64,000 bases of DNA from Rhodanobacter ginsengisoli (GCF_042657065.1 NZ_JBHSNF010000002.1:1-64000), one strand, 5' to 3'. Positions 1-7,500 are shown, numbered from the stretch's first letter. Numbers and translations: made by a program. Notes: generated by a model not told the origin, from the letters alone.

Positions 1-72
1 GCTCAAACGGACAGCGGTTGCCTTGAATTCCTGGCTGTAGCGGTAGGTCGTTCGTGGACCTGGTTTCGGCAT
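1..72 (-). CDS. IS3-family transposase OrfA, N-terminal fragment cut by the window edge
   Basis: Reading leftward from the ATG at 72 the frame gives M-P-K-P-G-P-R-T-T-Y-R-Y-S-Q-E-F-K-A and continues to the window edge. The T-Y-x-Y-S-x-E-F-K-A-x-A-V-R-L pattern is typical of the start of OrfA (the helix-turn-helix subunit) of IS3-family elements in Xanthomonadales. OrfA binds the element ends; the DDE catalytic part (OrfB) would lie outside the window. A Shine-Dalgarno-like AGGAG lies just upstream (about 82-87). The 24 visible residues identify the family well but not the exact IS. Whether the element is intact cannot be judged here. Confidence 0.75.
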   Translation of the reverse strand, partial: MPKPGPRTTYRYSQEFKATAVRLS

Positions 73-112
73 CTTGTGGACTCCTGAAGTGGTAGTTCAG
101 GGTGTCCACTAA
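1..112 (-). mobile_element. End of an IS3-family insertion sequence (partial)
   Basis: The transposase start and its short leader lie next to a TGGACACCCTGAACTACC-type end at roughly 91-112, which resembles IS3-family terminal repeats. The outer boundary is estimated; the other end and the target duplication are outside the window. Immediately beyond it is half of an attC site (about 120-153), so the element appears to have inserted into, or deleted part of, that site. Confidence 0.6.
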
Positions 113-153
113 AGCGTAGGAAGTCTCCCGTCCGCCTCGAACGAGATGTTAGC
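113..153 (-). other. Half attC recombination site, truncated by the IS
   Basis: On the minus strand GCTAAC (153-148) is followed by TCGTTCGAGGCGGACGG, the same 17 bases that begin the complete attC at 485-541 (shared block at plus 130-145 and 517-532). The opposite half (L' and GTTAG core) is missing and replaced by sequence leading into the IS3 end. The stop codon of the small gene at 149-481 lies inside this site, as is common for integron cassettes. Confidence 0.6.
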
Positions 154-481
154 GGACGACCTCAACACTTTGAATAATTGCGTCGTCGGCAATTGGTTGA
201 AGACAAATATTCATGGTGATTCCATTTCTTGTCAGTGCTCCACAAGTTACAGAAGCGGGAATCTGGGTTGCCATCTCCGGCCACTCGTTGAAGCAGACAT
301 TGCGAGGCGAGCACTCTGCGACTACTACTGGCCGCCAGCCAGCGGCAAGCAAGTGGTGACGCGCCACCGTGTAAGACTCTCCAGCCTTTGGCGAGGGATT
401 ACCCTGAGCATGAACGTTCGGACCGCCGCAGGTCGACGCGAGCAAGCTAGCTAGAAACAGGGATCTGCTGGACATTTTCAT
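149..481 (-). CDS. Integron-cassette gene for a small exported protein of unknown function
   Basis: This 110-residue protein begins M-K-M-S-S-R-S-L-F-L-A-S-L-L and has a likely Sec signal peptide with cleavage near residue 26 (V-H-A). The mature part has four cysteines and no motif I recognise. The gene sits between two attC-type sites: its start codon is 4-5 bases from the GTTAGC core of the site at 485-541 and its stop overlaps the next, truncated site. That packing is the strongest sign it is a real cassette gene. A 102-residue frame on the opposite strand (146-454) is open too but lacks a signal peptide and a sensible context. Function unknown. Confidence 0.6.
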   Translation of the reverse strand: MKMSSRSLFLASLLASTCGGPNVHAQGNPSPKAGESYTVARHHLLAAGWRPVVVAECSPRNVCFNEWPEMATQIPASVTCGALTRNGITMNICLQPIADDAIIQSVEVVR

Positions 482-484
482 GAC

Positions 485-541
485 CGCTAACGCTTGAGTT
501 GAGCGGCGGCGCAGCCGTCCGCCTCGAACGATCTGTTAGCG
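485..541 (-). other. Complete attC site (59-base-element type)
   Basis: On the minus strand the site runs from GCTAACAGATCGTTCGAGG (541 downward) to CTCAACTCAAGCGTTAGC (ending at 486). The outer GCTAAC/GTTAGC boxes are inverted repeats and the inner CGTTCGAGGCGG and CCGCTCAACTCAAG arms pair imperfectly with an unpaired base, as expected for the folded bottom strand that IntI recognises. Length is about 57 bp, like short Xanthomonas attC sites. The first box contains the stop codon of the gene at 536-1012, and the next gene starts a few bases after the core. Confidence 0.75.
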
Positions 542-1012
542 CGCTGGCCGTGCAGGAAGCTTAGGGCCGGCCGCTTTGAGATCTTGTAACCCCGACTGTA
601 GATCGCTTTGGCGAATAAGTAACGCGCGAACGCCGTAGCCGTCACCGAAATCCTTCAAGTAACGCACCAAATTGATGGCGTTCGAGTCGTTAGTGCCAGA
701 CAAAGCGATATGCGCAGCACCTTTGCTGATGGGTGAAACTGAAAAAGACAGGTCGTTGATGTTGATCTTTGTAAGTACAACTTTGTAGACAACCAGGTCG
801 TCCTTTGAGTCGAGGATGCGGACAACCAAGCGCCCTTGCCCCTCACTATTGAGCTCCAGGCGCAGCACCGAACCCCACGCGTCCGGGCCAACCCAGGTAC
901 CGGCTAATTGAGCTTTTGTCCGCGGCATTGGCGGCTTGATAGCTTGCGCGCCCATGCTCACAAGCAGCAACGCGAGTCCCATCAACGGCGCAAGTAAGCG
1001 TCTAGATTTCAC
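536..1012 (-). CDS. Integron-cassette gene for an exported protein of unknown function
   Basis: I choose the GTG at 1012, which has AGGGGGAG directly upstream (about 1014-1021); the frame stays open upstream to 1282 but without a better start. The 158-residue product has a signal peptide (K-S-R-R then a hydrophobic run ending S-M-G-A-Q-A near residue 24). The mature part has a G-T-W-V-G element and several beta-strand-like stretches, suggesting a small lipocalin-like or beta-rich fold; that is a guess. The stop codon lies inside the attC at 485-541, so gene plus attC form one cassette. A GTTAGCG core 16 bases upstream of the start (1028-1034) may be the preceding recombination point. Confidence 0.65.
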   Translation of the reverse strand: MKSRRLLAPLMGLALLLVSMGAQAIKPPMPRTKAQLAGTWVGPDAWGSVLRLELNSEGQGRLVVRILDSKDDLVVYKVVLTKININDLSFSVSPISKGAAHIALSGTNDSNAINLVRYLKDFGDGYGVRALLIRQSDLQSGLQDLKAAGPKLPARPAR

Positions 1013-1027
1013 GACTCCCCCTGCAAG

Positions 1028-1034
1028 CGCTAAC
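1028..1034 (-). other. Possible upstream recombination core (attI or attC remnant)
   Basis: The minus strand reads GTTAGCG here, the same core as the attC at 486-492, and it lies just before the first cassette gene as an attI or previous attC core should. The flanking bases do not match the attC arms seen at 485-541, so this could be an attI-like site, a decayed attC, or chance. No integrase gene is present in the following kilobase. Confidence 0.35.
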
Positions 1035-1516
1035 TGCCTAATATACGGACCCGTGGGTCCGGTGATACATCCCTGATCATGCGCGGATGTCCGGGCATAA
1101 CGTCTTGATCCGTTTAGAGCTTGTCCGTGCTGGGTCCGGCTAACCATCGGATGTATAGCCGGATCCGGCGCGCCGGCTTGATTGCTGCCTGTGAAGTGCC
1201 ACAAAAAATGCGCCTTCGGTCGCCCCCTGCCCGCCGAGATTGCCCGCGCATCATCGAGCGTGCAAGGGCTGTTATCGGCCACTCGCCTGTCAAAGCCGCC
1301 GGCTCGCCACGGCTATTGGGCGGCACCCGCTTCGTGGGCAGCCCTTTCCGGAAACGGTGTTCGATCGGGTCGGAACCCGCAGCGCACCCTGCCCGCTGGG
1401 GTTGAAGCAGGTGCACCCAGCCGACGGAGGCCGTGGGGGAACGTCCATCCGGCATCGATGTTGCCCTGTCTCGGGGGTGCGCCGGGCGCTGATCCGTGCC
1501 CCGAGCTGCCATGCCC
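1035..1516. other. Stretch without a convincing gene
   Basis: Several overlapping frames are open on both strands because of the high GC content, but none has a ribosome-binding site, recognisable domain or conserved motif. The segment holds a short inverted repeat CGGACCC-GTG-GGTCCG (about 1045-1061) and two copies of TGGGTCCGG (near 1052 and 1132). It separates the cassette remnant from the palindromic array. Confidence 0.5.
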
Positions 1517-1896
1517 GGCCAAATATCCTGGCGTGTCGGGAAATTTTCCCGGCGGACGGACGGGAGAGCTCGGGGTGCGGAGAAAATAGCCGCGATGGTC
1601 GAGAAAATTTCCCGGCGCGTCGAGCGGAGGGACTCGGCGGGTGAGGAAAATTGCCTCGACGGCCGAGAAAATTGCTCGGCGGGCCGGGAAAAAAGCTCGG
1701 CGAGTGAGGCTCACCTGCTCGGCGGGTCGAGCAAAAAGCTCGGGTGGCCGAGCCATTTGCTCGGGGCGCCGAGTGAATCGCTCGGGAGGCCGGGAAGAAA
1801 GCTCGGGCGGCCGAGCGAAACGGGTGGCGGGTCGGGTTCGTTGAACGGCGGGTCGGGCGGCGAGCTCGGGTGTTGCGGTTCGCTGGGCCGCGCGCC
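1517..1896. repeat. Degenerate 21-bp tandem array of short palindromes (about 18 units)
   Basis: The sequence falls into 21-base units such as those starting at 1580, 1601, 1622, 1665, 1729, 1750, 1771, 1792, 1813, 1834 and 1855; units near 1643, 1686 and 1706 are 22, 20 and 23 bases. Each unit has an A/T-rich centre (AAAATT, AAAAAG, CATTTG) and a G/C block. Neighbouring G/C blocks form small inverted repeats of the GCTCGG-N-CCGAGC type. All six frames are largely open because 21 is a multiple of three, giving heptad-like frames on both strands, so an open frame here is no evidence of coding. Not a CRISPR array, since there are no unique spacers of constant length. Confidence 0.7.
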
Positions 1897-1926
1897 GGGT
1901 TCCGGCGGCGGGGCGCGCACAAAGAA

Positions 1927-1963
1927 GCCCGGTGCATGAGGCTGTTCGTCTCATGCACCGGGC
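1927..1963 (-). terminator. Strong hairpin, likely terminator of gstA
   Basis: A perfect 14-bp stem (GCCCGGTGCATGAG with its complement) encloses a 9-base loop. On the minus strand it is followed by TTCTTTG, so it would stop transcription coming leftward from gstA, which ends at 2073. The 110-base distance from the gene is somewhat long. Confidence 0.6.
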
Positions 1964-2072
1964 CGTGGGGTCGGCCGGTCGGGTGTGGCGTGCGGTCGTC
2001 AGGCGGTGACGGGGTGGCCTCGGGGCAACCCCGGACTTCGCCCGCTGATGTTTACGACCCCCGATCTCGCTT

Positions 2073-2690
2073 TCATGCGGCCTTGCTGGTCAAGCCTTCG
2101 GCCTCCAGCGCCGTGCGTACGGCCGGGCGTTCCGCCACGCGCTTCTGGAAGGCCAGCAACGCCGGGAAGCCGGCCAGGTCCAGATCGACGTGCCTCGCCC
2201 AGTTGGTGACGGTGAACAGGTAGGCGTCCGCTACGGTGAAGTGATCACCCACCAGCCACGGCTGCTTCGACAGCACGTCCTCGATCAACCGGTAGCGGCG
2301 GAGCAGGTAGTCCTTGCGCTCGGCGCGGGTCTGTTCCGGCGTATCGGGCTTGAACAGCGGGCTGTAGGTCTTGTGCAGTTCCGAGTTGATGTAGCCCAGC
2401 ATTTCCTGCAGACGGTAACGCGCCAGCGTGCCGTTGGCGGGCGCCAGGCCGCTCTCGGGCCTGAGGTCGGCCAGGTACTGCACGATCGCCGGGCCTTCGG
2501 TCAGCAGCTCGCCGTTGTCGAGCGCCAGCGCAGGCACGTAGCCCTTCGGGTTGATCTGCCAGAAATCCGTGCCTGTCTCGGTGTGCTTGGCCTTGCCGTC
2601 GACCTTTTCCAGCGGCAGCTCGATGCCCGCTTCCAGCGCCACGATATGTGGCGACAGCGAACAGGCGCCCGGCGAGTAAAAGAGTTTCAT
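2073..2690 (-). CDS. gstA: Glutathione S-transferase, beta class
   Basis: The 205-residue protein starts M-K-L-F-Y-S-P-G-A-C-S-L-S-P-H, the signature of bacterial beta-class GST with the Cys10 used in mixed disulfide formation with glutathione. The N-terminal thioredoxin-like domain (1-80) has the cis-proline region G-Y-V-P-A-L and E-G-P-A-I glutathione contacts, and the helical C-terminal domain has the conserved G-D-H-F-T-V-A-D-A-Y-L-F capping motif. Length matches E. coli GstA (201). It conjugates glutathione to electrophiles in the cytoplasm. I chose the ATG at 2690 because family members begin there; the frame extends further upstream into the shared promoter. It is divergent from an HxlR regulator, which probably controls it. 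Confidence 0.92.
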   Translation of the reverse strand: MKLFYSPGACSLSPHIVALEAGIELPLEKVDGKAKHTETGTDFWQINPKGYVPALALDNGELLTEGPAIVQYLADLRPESGLAPANGTLARYRLQEMLGYINSELHKTYSPLFKPDTPEQTRAERKDYLLRRYRLIEDVLSKQPWLVGDHFTVADAYLFTVTNWARHVDLDLAGFPALLAFQKRVAERPAVRTALEAEGLTSKAA

Positions 2691-2783
2691 GCATTTTCTC
2701 CGATGGGAAACGTGGGAAGCACCGCCGCGCGCCGCAGGGCATGCGCCCGGGCCGTCGCGGCGATGACGCATGCTAGCCATCAT

Positions 2784-2848
2784 GGTTACCGATGGATACC
2801 ACCTAACCACCGGTTAGCGGAAGAATGTAGTATCCGATCGGTTACCGA
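2784..2848. promoter_or_regulatory. Candidate operator sites between gstA and the HxlR regulator
   Basis: GGTTACCGA occurs twice as a direct repeat (2784-2792 and 2840-2848), and between them lies an inverted repeat CTAACCACCGGTTAG (2803-2817). The 177-base divergent intergenic region is where an HxlR-type repressor would bind. The assignment is inference from position and symmetry. Confidence 0.45.
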
Positions 2849-2867
2849 ATTCCCCGATGGACGTCCG

Positions 2868-3260
2868 ATGGGTCTGCCCGTACGCAAAAGCAAAGTCGCC
2901 GCCCCACCCGCCTGCCCGCTGACCGAGAGCCTGGCCTTGCTGCGCGGTGCATGGGCGCCGAACGTGATCTGGTTCCTCAGTGGCGAGCCGCGCCGCTTCG
3001 GCGAATTGCGCCACGACATCCCGCGCATTTCCGCCCGCGTGCTCAGCGCGCGCTTGCGCGAGCTGGAATCGCGCGGACTGGTGACGCGACGGGTGCTGAA
3101 GACTTCGCCGCCATCGGCCGAGTACGCGCTCACGCCCCTCGGTCACGAACTCCTGCCCGCCATCCAGGCGCTGGCCAGCGTGGGCCAGAAGCTGATCGCG
3201 GGATGGGAGACCGGTGCGCTGAAACGGGCGCCGGCCGCGGCACACGCCCGGGGAAAATGA
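2868..3260 (+). CDS. HxlR-family winged helix-turn-helix transcriptional regulator
   Basis: The 130-residue protein has the HxlR pattern: C-P-L-T-E-S-L-A-L-L-R-G-A-W near residues 16-29 (usually with a conserved Cys that can sense electrophiles), then F-G-E-L-R near 44, I-S-A-R-V-L-S-A-R-L-R-E-L-E near 54-67, G-L-V-T-R-R and Y-A-L-T-P-L-G. These build the winged DNA-binding domain. It probably dimerises and represses or activates the divergent gstA in response to reactive compounds. The ATG at 2868 is the first start that fits family length. Confidence 0.88.
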   Translation: MGLPVRKSKVAAPPACPLTESLALLRGAWAPNVIWFLSGEPRRFGELRHDIPRISARVLSARLRELESRGLVTRRVLKTSPPSAEYALTPLGHELLPAIQALASVGQKLIAGWETGALKRAPAAAHARGK

Positions 3261-3264
3261 TCGG

Positions 3265-3600
3265 ACCGCCGCGCGACTTGTTCGGGATCGCGCTCCAAAG
3301 AAAAGGTGCCGATCTGGTCGTACGCTGCAAAATTCGCCTGCGCCTCGTCCACGCTGAGGCTTGGCGGCGCTACTTGCGGGTTCTGCTGCAGCAGCTTCAG
3401 CGTCTGCCGGCAGAACACCTCGGACTTGTCGCCCATCTTGATCAGCGCCCGGCGCTGCGCCGGCTGCAGCGCGATCAGCCTTCTCATGTTCTGCTACGGC
3501 GTCACCAGCGCACCCTCGATGGCAGTCAGCTGATCGGCCGTCAAGGCCAGCGAAGTCAGGTGCTGTGACGTCACGATCTCCGTATCAATTGATGAGGCCG
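3265..3600 (-). pseudogene. Remnant of a conserved hypothetical protein gene
   Basis: The minus strand encodes a stretch ending L-A-L-T-A-D-Q-L-T-A-I-E-G-A-L-V-T-P, then an in-frame stop (3496-3494), and then in the same frame continues with I-A-L-Q-P-A-Q-R-R-A-L-I-K-M-G-D-K-S-E-V-F-C-R-Q-T-L. The two halves read like one protein of a small conserved hypothetical family. The 3' end is cut where it meets the 3' end of the HxlR gene, and the region upstream of 3600 looks non-coding. I infer decay by a nonsense mutation plus C-terminal loss. The part after the stop has its own ATG (3487), so a short product cannot be excluded. Confidence 0.55.
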
Positions 3601-3851
3601 CCTGCGTCCCGCCCAAGCTCCGTTGCGCGTCCAAGCGACCGGTAACGCCCGCTACATTCGGCTGACAACCGGACGCTGGGGGCGCCGAAACGATGCCAGA
3701 GCCGGCAGTGCGTGGCTGTTGGTGCGAGGGAGGGTGTGGCGCGGAGGTTGGCTGACAGGGGTGGAGCCGGGCCGGCGGCAACGGAAGAAGCATTGGCCCA
3801 GAACAGATAAGTAAGAACGTTGTCGATCAGAGATGCGCTATGGCAACATTT

Positions 3852-5263
3852 TCACAACTTGCTGGCGCTTGGCTTAGGGTTTCCATCGATATGGAATATT
3901 TTTATTGCAGTGCCATTAATGGACTTATTAACCTGGTTTAGCGAATTTATAGAAGACTTGGTGTAACCAATATCAATAACAAGATATATTGCTCTCTTTG
4001 ACCCCTCTGATTTCATATATTGCGGCAACTGCCTCGTTACCCCTTTTTTTAATCCAGAAGTATTCGTTGATTTTTTAATTTCCACCAGGACACTATTTTC
4101 CTGATTGCTTCCGAACTTGAAATCTACCGGCCCCCTGCCTGAGTTGGATTCTCGAGCAATCATTACTTTGTTTGCGTGACAATAAGCATCGGCAACGCCA
4201 AAAAAAACTAACTGCATTGCCGATTCATTCTTATGAGACCCATCTGAATTATAAAATAGATCGCACAATCCATTATCCTCTACCAAGCTCTTAAATTTCT
4301 CACATATAGTCAACACCATTACCTCCACTTCATCCACTGAATTCGGATCAAATGGCTGCAATGAAAGTGGAAACTCTTTTGTAACCGCTTGCGTGGCAGG
4401 GAACCACAGATATTCACCAGCCCTGTCTTCGACGAAATTGTAGGGGCTGGCGACCTTCTCGCTATAAACTTTTACCAGATCATCAATCAAATCAGGGTTT
4501 TCCAATAGGATATTCTTGAATCTCTCCTTACTGAACGACTTGATGGCTTCTCGCCAAGAAGACCCAATAAGCGAATTTAGCCTCATTCGAAGATCTTCAT
4601 TGTCCGCAGCAATTATATCTTTCCTACTCCATTCAAAAGCGACAGGCAGGTCCCTCAGAAGCGATCTCGGGACTAACAATATTGGTGCACCCGTATACGG
4701 ATTCAACGGCATACCGTTTTGCACATCGATTTTTACGGGCCGAGCACCCTCCACCAAGAGCTCGCCATAAACTCTTTTTGTAAATTTTGCGAGATCAACC
4801 CGAATTACATTTGCAGTCATATCACTAATTCTATCAGGCCCAAAATCGGCCTCAAAAAGACCAACTAACTCAAATAGTTCTGGGTCATTCCTTCCCTTTC
4901 TTATTATTTGCTGAGCGGTAAAAAGTAGGCGATTTCGAAGGCCAGGACCTATTCCACTACCGGAAGTCCCCTTGCTTGAGTAGCCAATACAAAGTCCTTT
5001 TACCTCTGGCCACTTCATCATCGAATCAGCTTTACGCCAAAATACGTCACCCTGGTCATCTGAGGCCGCAAGCAGCTTCGCTATGGAAACAAAATGTTTC
5101 TGTAATTTTTGTAACTACTTTGAAACTCATCAATATCGCTATGCTTTAATAAGTGCGGATCAATAAATAGCCGCGTGTCCATATCAAGAACAGGATCAAG
5201 CGCATCTCTATCGGAGAGAAGAGAAGAATCGATTTGAAGCAGCATCGACAGCGACTGAGGCAT
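3852..5263 (-). pseudogene. AT-rich gene with a PD-(D/E)XK-like nuclease domain, broken by a one-base frameshift
   Basis: Two frames on the minus strand belong to one gene. The first (5263-5081) starts M-P-Q-S-L-S-M-L-L-Q-I-D with GGAG 8 bases upstream. The second (to 3852) is open from about 5125. Adding one T to the T5 run at 5106-5110 joins them into about 470 residues reading S-S-Y-K-K-L-Q-K-H-F-V-S-I-A-K across the joint. Near the C terminus there is G-P-V-D-F-K-F (codons about 4133-4115), V-E-I-K-K (about 4085-4073) and R-Q-L-P-Q-Y (about 4034), which fit the D, E-x-K and Q positions of PD-(D/E)XK nucleases. Base composition is far more AT-rich than either neighbour, pointing to horizontal transfer. 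I do not recognise the full-length family; a role in restriction or phage defence is a guess. An internal ATG at 5021 could yield a 389-residue product with the nuclease-like part. Confidence 0.65.
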
Positions 5264-5316
5264 ACCACTACTCCGTGATTAAACTCTATTGATCCGTCTT
5301 CAACGTAGGAATAAAT

Positions 5317-5928
5317 TCACTTACCCACACCCTGCTGCGCCCGAAACTCCCTCCTAACCTCCGGCTCCAGCACATCCATCCGCCGCTTCGGCTGAAACAG
5401 CGCCCGCTCCCCTGCCCCGAGCTGGCAATTTCGCGACAAGGTATCCGCGCCTTCCGAGGTCGTCGCCATCACATCCTGCAGATTGACCACCACACCGAGC
5501 GTGTCGCCCAGCGGTTGCAAAGCGAGGCAGATACGGTCGATGGTGGCCATGCGGCGGTACTGGCCGCCACCGACCAACACCAGCAGGTTGGCGTTGTCGA
5601 GCCACACGCTGGATTGCACACCGGGCAGCGGACGCACGGCGGCGCGGGCGGCTTCGTGGTCGATGCGGCGGGAAGGGTCGGCCAAATGCATCGAGCGCAT
5701 CAGGTCGGTGTGCATGGCTTCGACGTGGCGGCGCATCGCGGGCTGATCGCCGGTGAGTCCGGCGACCTCGGCACCGGCGAGATGGCCGGCGGTGATCAGC
5801 GGATTCGTCAGGCCGGCCTGCTCGGGTCGGTCTTGTTTCTGAATTTGTGCGTCCCTGCCCTGCCCATCGCTACACGCTGTAGCGGCGACACAGGCAGCGG
5901 CGGCGATCAGCCAGCGCAGCATGGTCAT
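5317..5928 (-). CDS. Putative lipoprotein of unknown function
   Basis: I place the start at the ATG at 5928, preceded by GGGGGA at 5-base spacing; the protein is 203 residues. It begins M-T-M-L-R-W-L-I-A-A-A-A and has a lipobox-like A-A-T-A-C with Cys19, so it is likely lipidated and exported. The mature part is mostly helical with a Q/L-rich region and no known motif; A-N-L-L-V-L-V-G-G-G near the middle resembles a hydrophobic core strand. It stands alone, with the AT-rich island downstream and a divergent-free leader upstream. Function unknown. Confidence 0.7.
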   Translation of the reverse strand: MTMLRWLIAAAACVAATACSDGQGRDAQIQKQDRPEQAGLTNPLITAGHLAGAEVAGLTGDQPAMRRHVEAMHTDLMRSMHLADPSRRIDHEAARAAVRPLPGVQSSVWLDNANLLVLVGGGQYRRMATIDRICLALQPLGDTLGVVVNLQDVMATTSEGADTLSRNCQLGAGERALFQPKRRMDVLEPEVRREFRAQQGVGK

Positions 5929-6114
5929 CCATTCCCCCGAACGTTCGACCGAGCATACTCCCGCGAATCGACACTCACACCCGCGCAAGTTCGTTGATGG
6001 CAGACGCGGCCGATCGGCGATCGGACGAACCGGTGCTGCTCAGGACCTCATGAGCTCCGCTTGCATGCCGGTTATTGCGGACAGCGACAACGGGTTACTC
6101 GCCGCGCAAGCGCT

Positions 6115-7263
6115 TCAAGGCTGGGCGACGCCCGATGCCGATGCCGTGGCCCCTTTCCCCCGCGGCGGCCACGGCGCCGCGCGCCAGCAGGCGTAGAAAT
6201 ACGTCTTCAGCTGATCGAACACGGGGTGCAGCGGCATGCTGAAGCCGTCGCGGAACGCGCTGTTGCGGCCGCCGACCCAGGCGCCGAAGGACCAGCTGGA
6301 GACCAGGTCCACCAGGTCGGCGGGTGGGTAGGAGCGGCGGATCATCAGGGCGTTGTCGGCCACGTCCGCGCCGTCGCGCGGCTGATTCAGCACCTGCTTG
6401 CCGTTGAGCTGGAACCAGGAGCGGGTGCCGCGGGCCACGATCTGGCGGGCGCGGCGCGGGCCGACTTCGTCGTAGGCGGTCACGGTGGTCTGGCCGGGCT
6501 GGCACTGGATAGTGAGCCGGTGGGTGCCCTTGCGCACGACCTGGCGCAACTCCAGCGTCGGTGCCGGCGTGGACAGGTCGACGGTGGCGGTGACCGGCAG
6601 CCGGCCGTTGTTGGCCACGCCGGCCGCGAGCATCGGGTCGGCGCTCAGCCAGGCCGTGCCGCCGCGCGAGGTGGCCGCCTGCGCCAGCGCGCCGGGGGCG
6701 ATGCCCATCTCCTTCAGGTACGCGCTCAGCTGGGGCGGCTCCTTCGCCGCGCCGGTCGGCAGCGCGGCAAGCCCGATGCGATCGCCGCCGCTGGGCGTCC
6801 AGCGATACAGGCCGCCCAGGTAGGCGTAGACGCAGGCATCCATGCACACGGCCGGCTGCGCCGACTGGCGCGCGTGCCGGGGCTTGCGCGGCGTGCCCAG
6901 GTGCGTGGCCATGCCGCCGGCGCGGAAGATCCGCCCCAGCGCCATGGCGGCCGCGGGGTCACCGCCGGGCACGTTGAAGTAGATGTCCGAGCCGGCGGGG
7001 ATGCGGCCGGAGTGCATCAGCGCCTCGAAGCGCCGCGGCGCGCCGGCATCGATCTCGCCGTGCAGATACACCTGCGGGTAGCGGGTCACCGCCAGGGTCA
7101 GGCGGTCGCGGAACACGTCGATGGCGAGCCGCCCCGACGCGTGATGCGCGGCGTGGCCCAGCGCCGAGGCGCTGACGCCGAGGCCCAGCAACATGCACCA
7201 CAGCGCATGCCGCGACGTGGCCCGGGGACGGATCGAACGTGGATCGGTGTGGCAAGACGGCAC
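6115..7263 (-). CDS. Secreted ClpP/crotonase-fold-like protein (COG3904 type)
   Basis: The GTG at 7263 has GGGAG five bases upstream, giving 382 residues; an internal Met24 would start directly at the signal peptide. A hydrophobic segment (about 20-38, ending A-L-G-H-A) should export it. The pattern of a strand, F-N-V-P-G-G-D (96-102), A-L-G-R-I-F-R-A-G-G (108-117) and C-M-D-A-C-V-Y-A-Y-L-G-G (140-151) matches predicted periplasmic proteins with a ClpP-like fold. In those the residue between the two cysteines is normally Ser; here it is Asp142, so peptidase activity is doubtful. The C-terminal half (about 230-370) is an extra domain I do not recognise. Divergent from the AGPS-like gene. Confidence 0.7.
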   Translation of the reverse strand: MPSCHTDPRSIRPRATSRHALWCMLLGLGVSASALGHAAHHASGRLAIDVFRDRLTLAVTRYPQVYLHGEIDAGAPRRFEALMHSGRIPAGSDIYFNVPGGDPAAAMALGRIFRAGGMATHLGTPRKPRHARQSAQPAVCMDACVYAYLGGLYRWTPSGGDRIGLAALPTGAAKEPPQLSAYLKEMGIAPGALAQAATSRGGTAWLSADPMLAAGVANNGRLPVTATVDLSTPAPTLELRQVVRKGTHRLTIQCQPGQTTVTAYDEVGPRRARQIVARGTRSWFQLNGKQVLNQPRDGADVADNALMIRRSYPPADLVDLVSSWSFGAWVGGRNSAFRDGFSMPLHPVFDQLKTYFYACWRAAPWPPRGKGATASASGVAQP

Positions 7264-7500
7264 GCGTACTCCCGGCGGTCAAAGAAGGCAGTCTGTCGCT
7301 TGCCGGATGTCCCACGAGTGAACGCGCACCGCCCGGACATGGCGGCATCCCGCGCCCGATGTCGGCCGGGCCAGATGCGGCAGCCACGTCACCGTACCCG
7401 AGATCGCGCGGAAACCGGCGCCGCTGTCCCCTGCGCCGCCATTGCCTCTATCCTGCAGCGACCGTGGTTGGCGCACGGAACCGCACACGAGGACGACGGC

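Noticed and set aside
1517..1896. Possible CRISPR array.
   Set aside because: Units abut without unique spacers and vary too much; no cas genes nearby.
1290..1958. Frames of 213-222 residues on the minus strand across the 21-bp array.
   Set aside because: A 21-bp period keeps every frame open; there is no start context or domain, and both strands look equally coding.
6061..7500. A very long open frame runs in front of the AGPS-like gene, opposite to the ClpP-like gene.
   Set aside because: It is an antisense artefact of high GC: no motif, R/A/G-rich composition, and the opposite strand holds a gene with signal peptide and conserved motifs.
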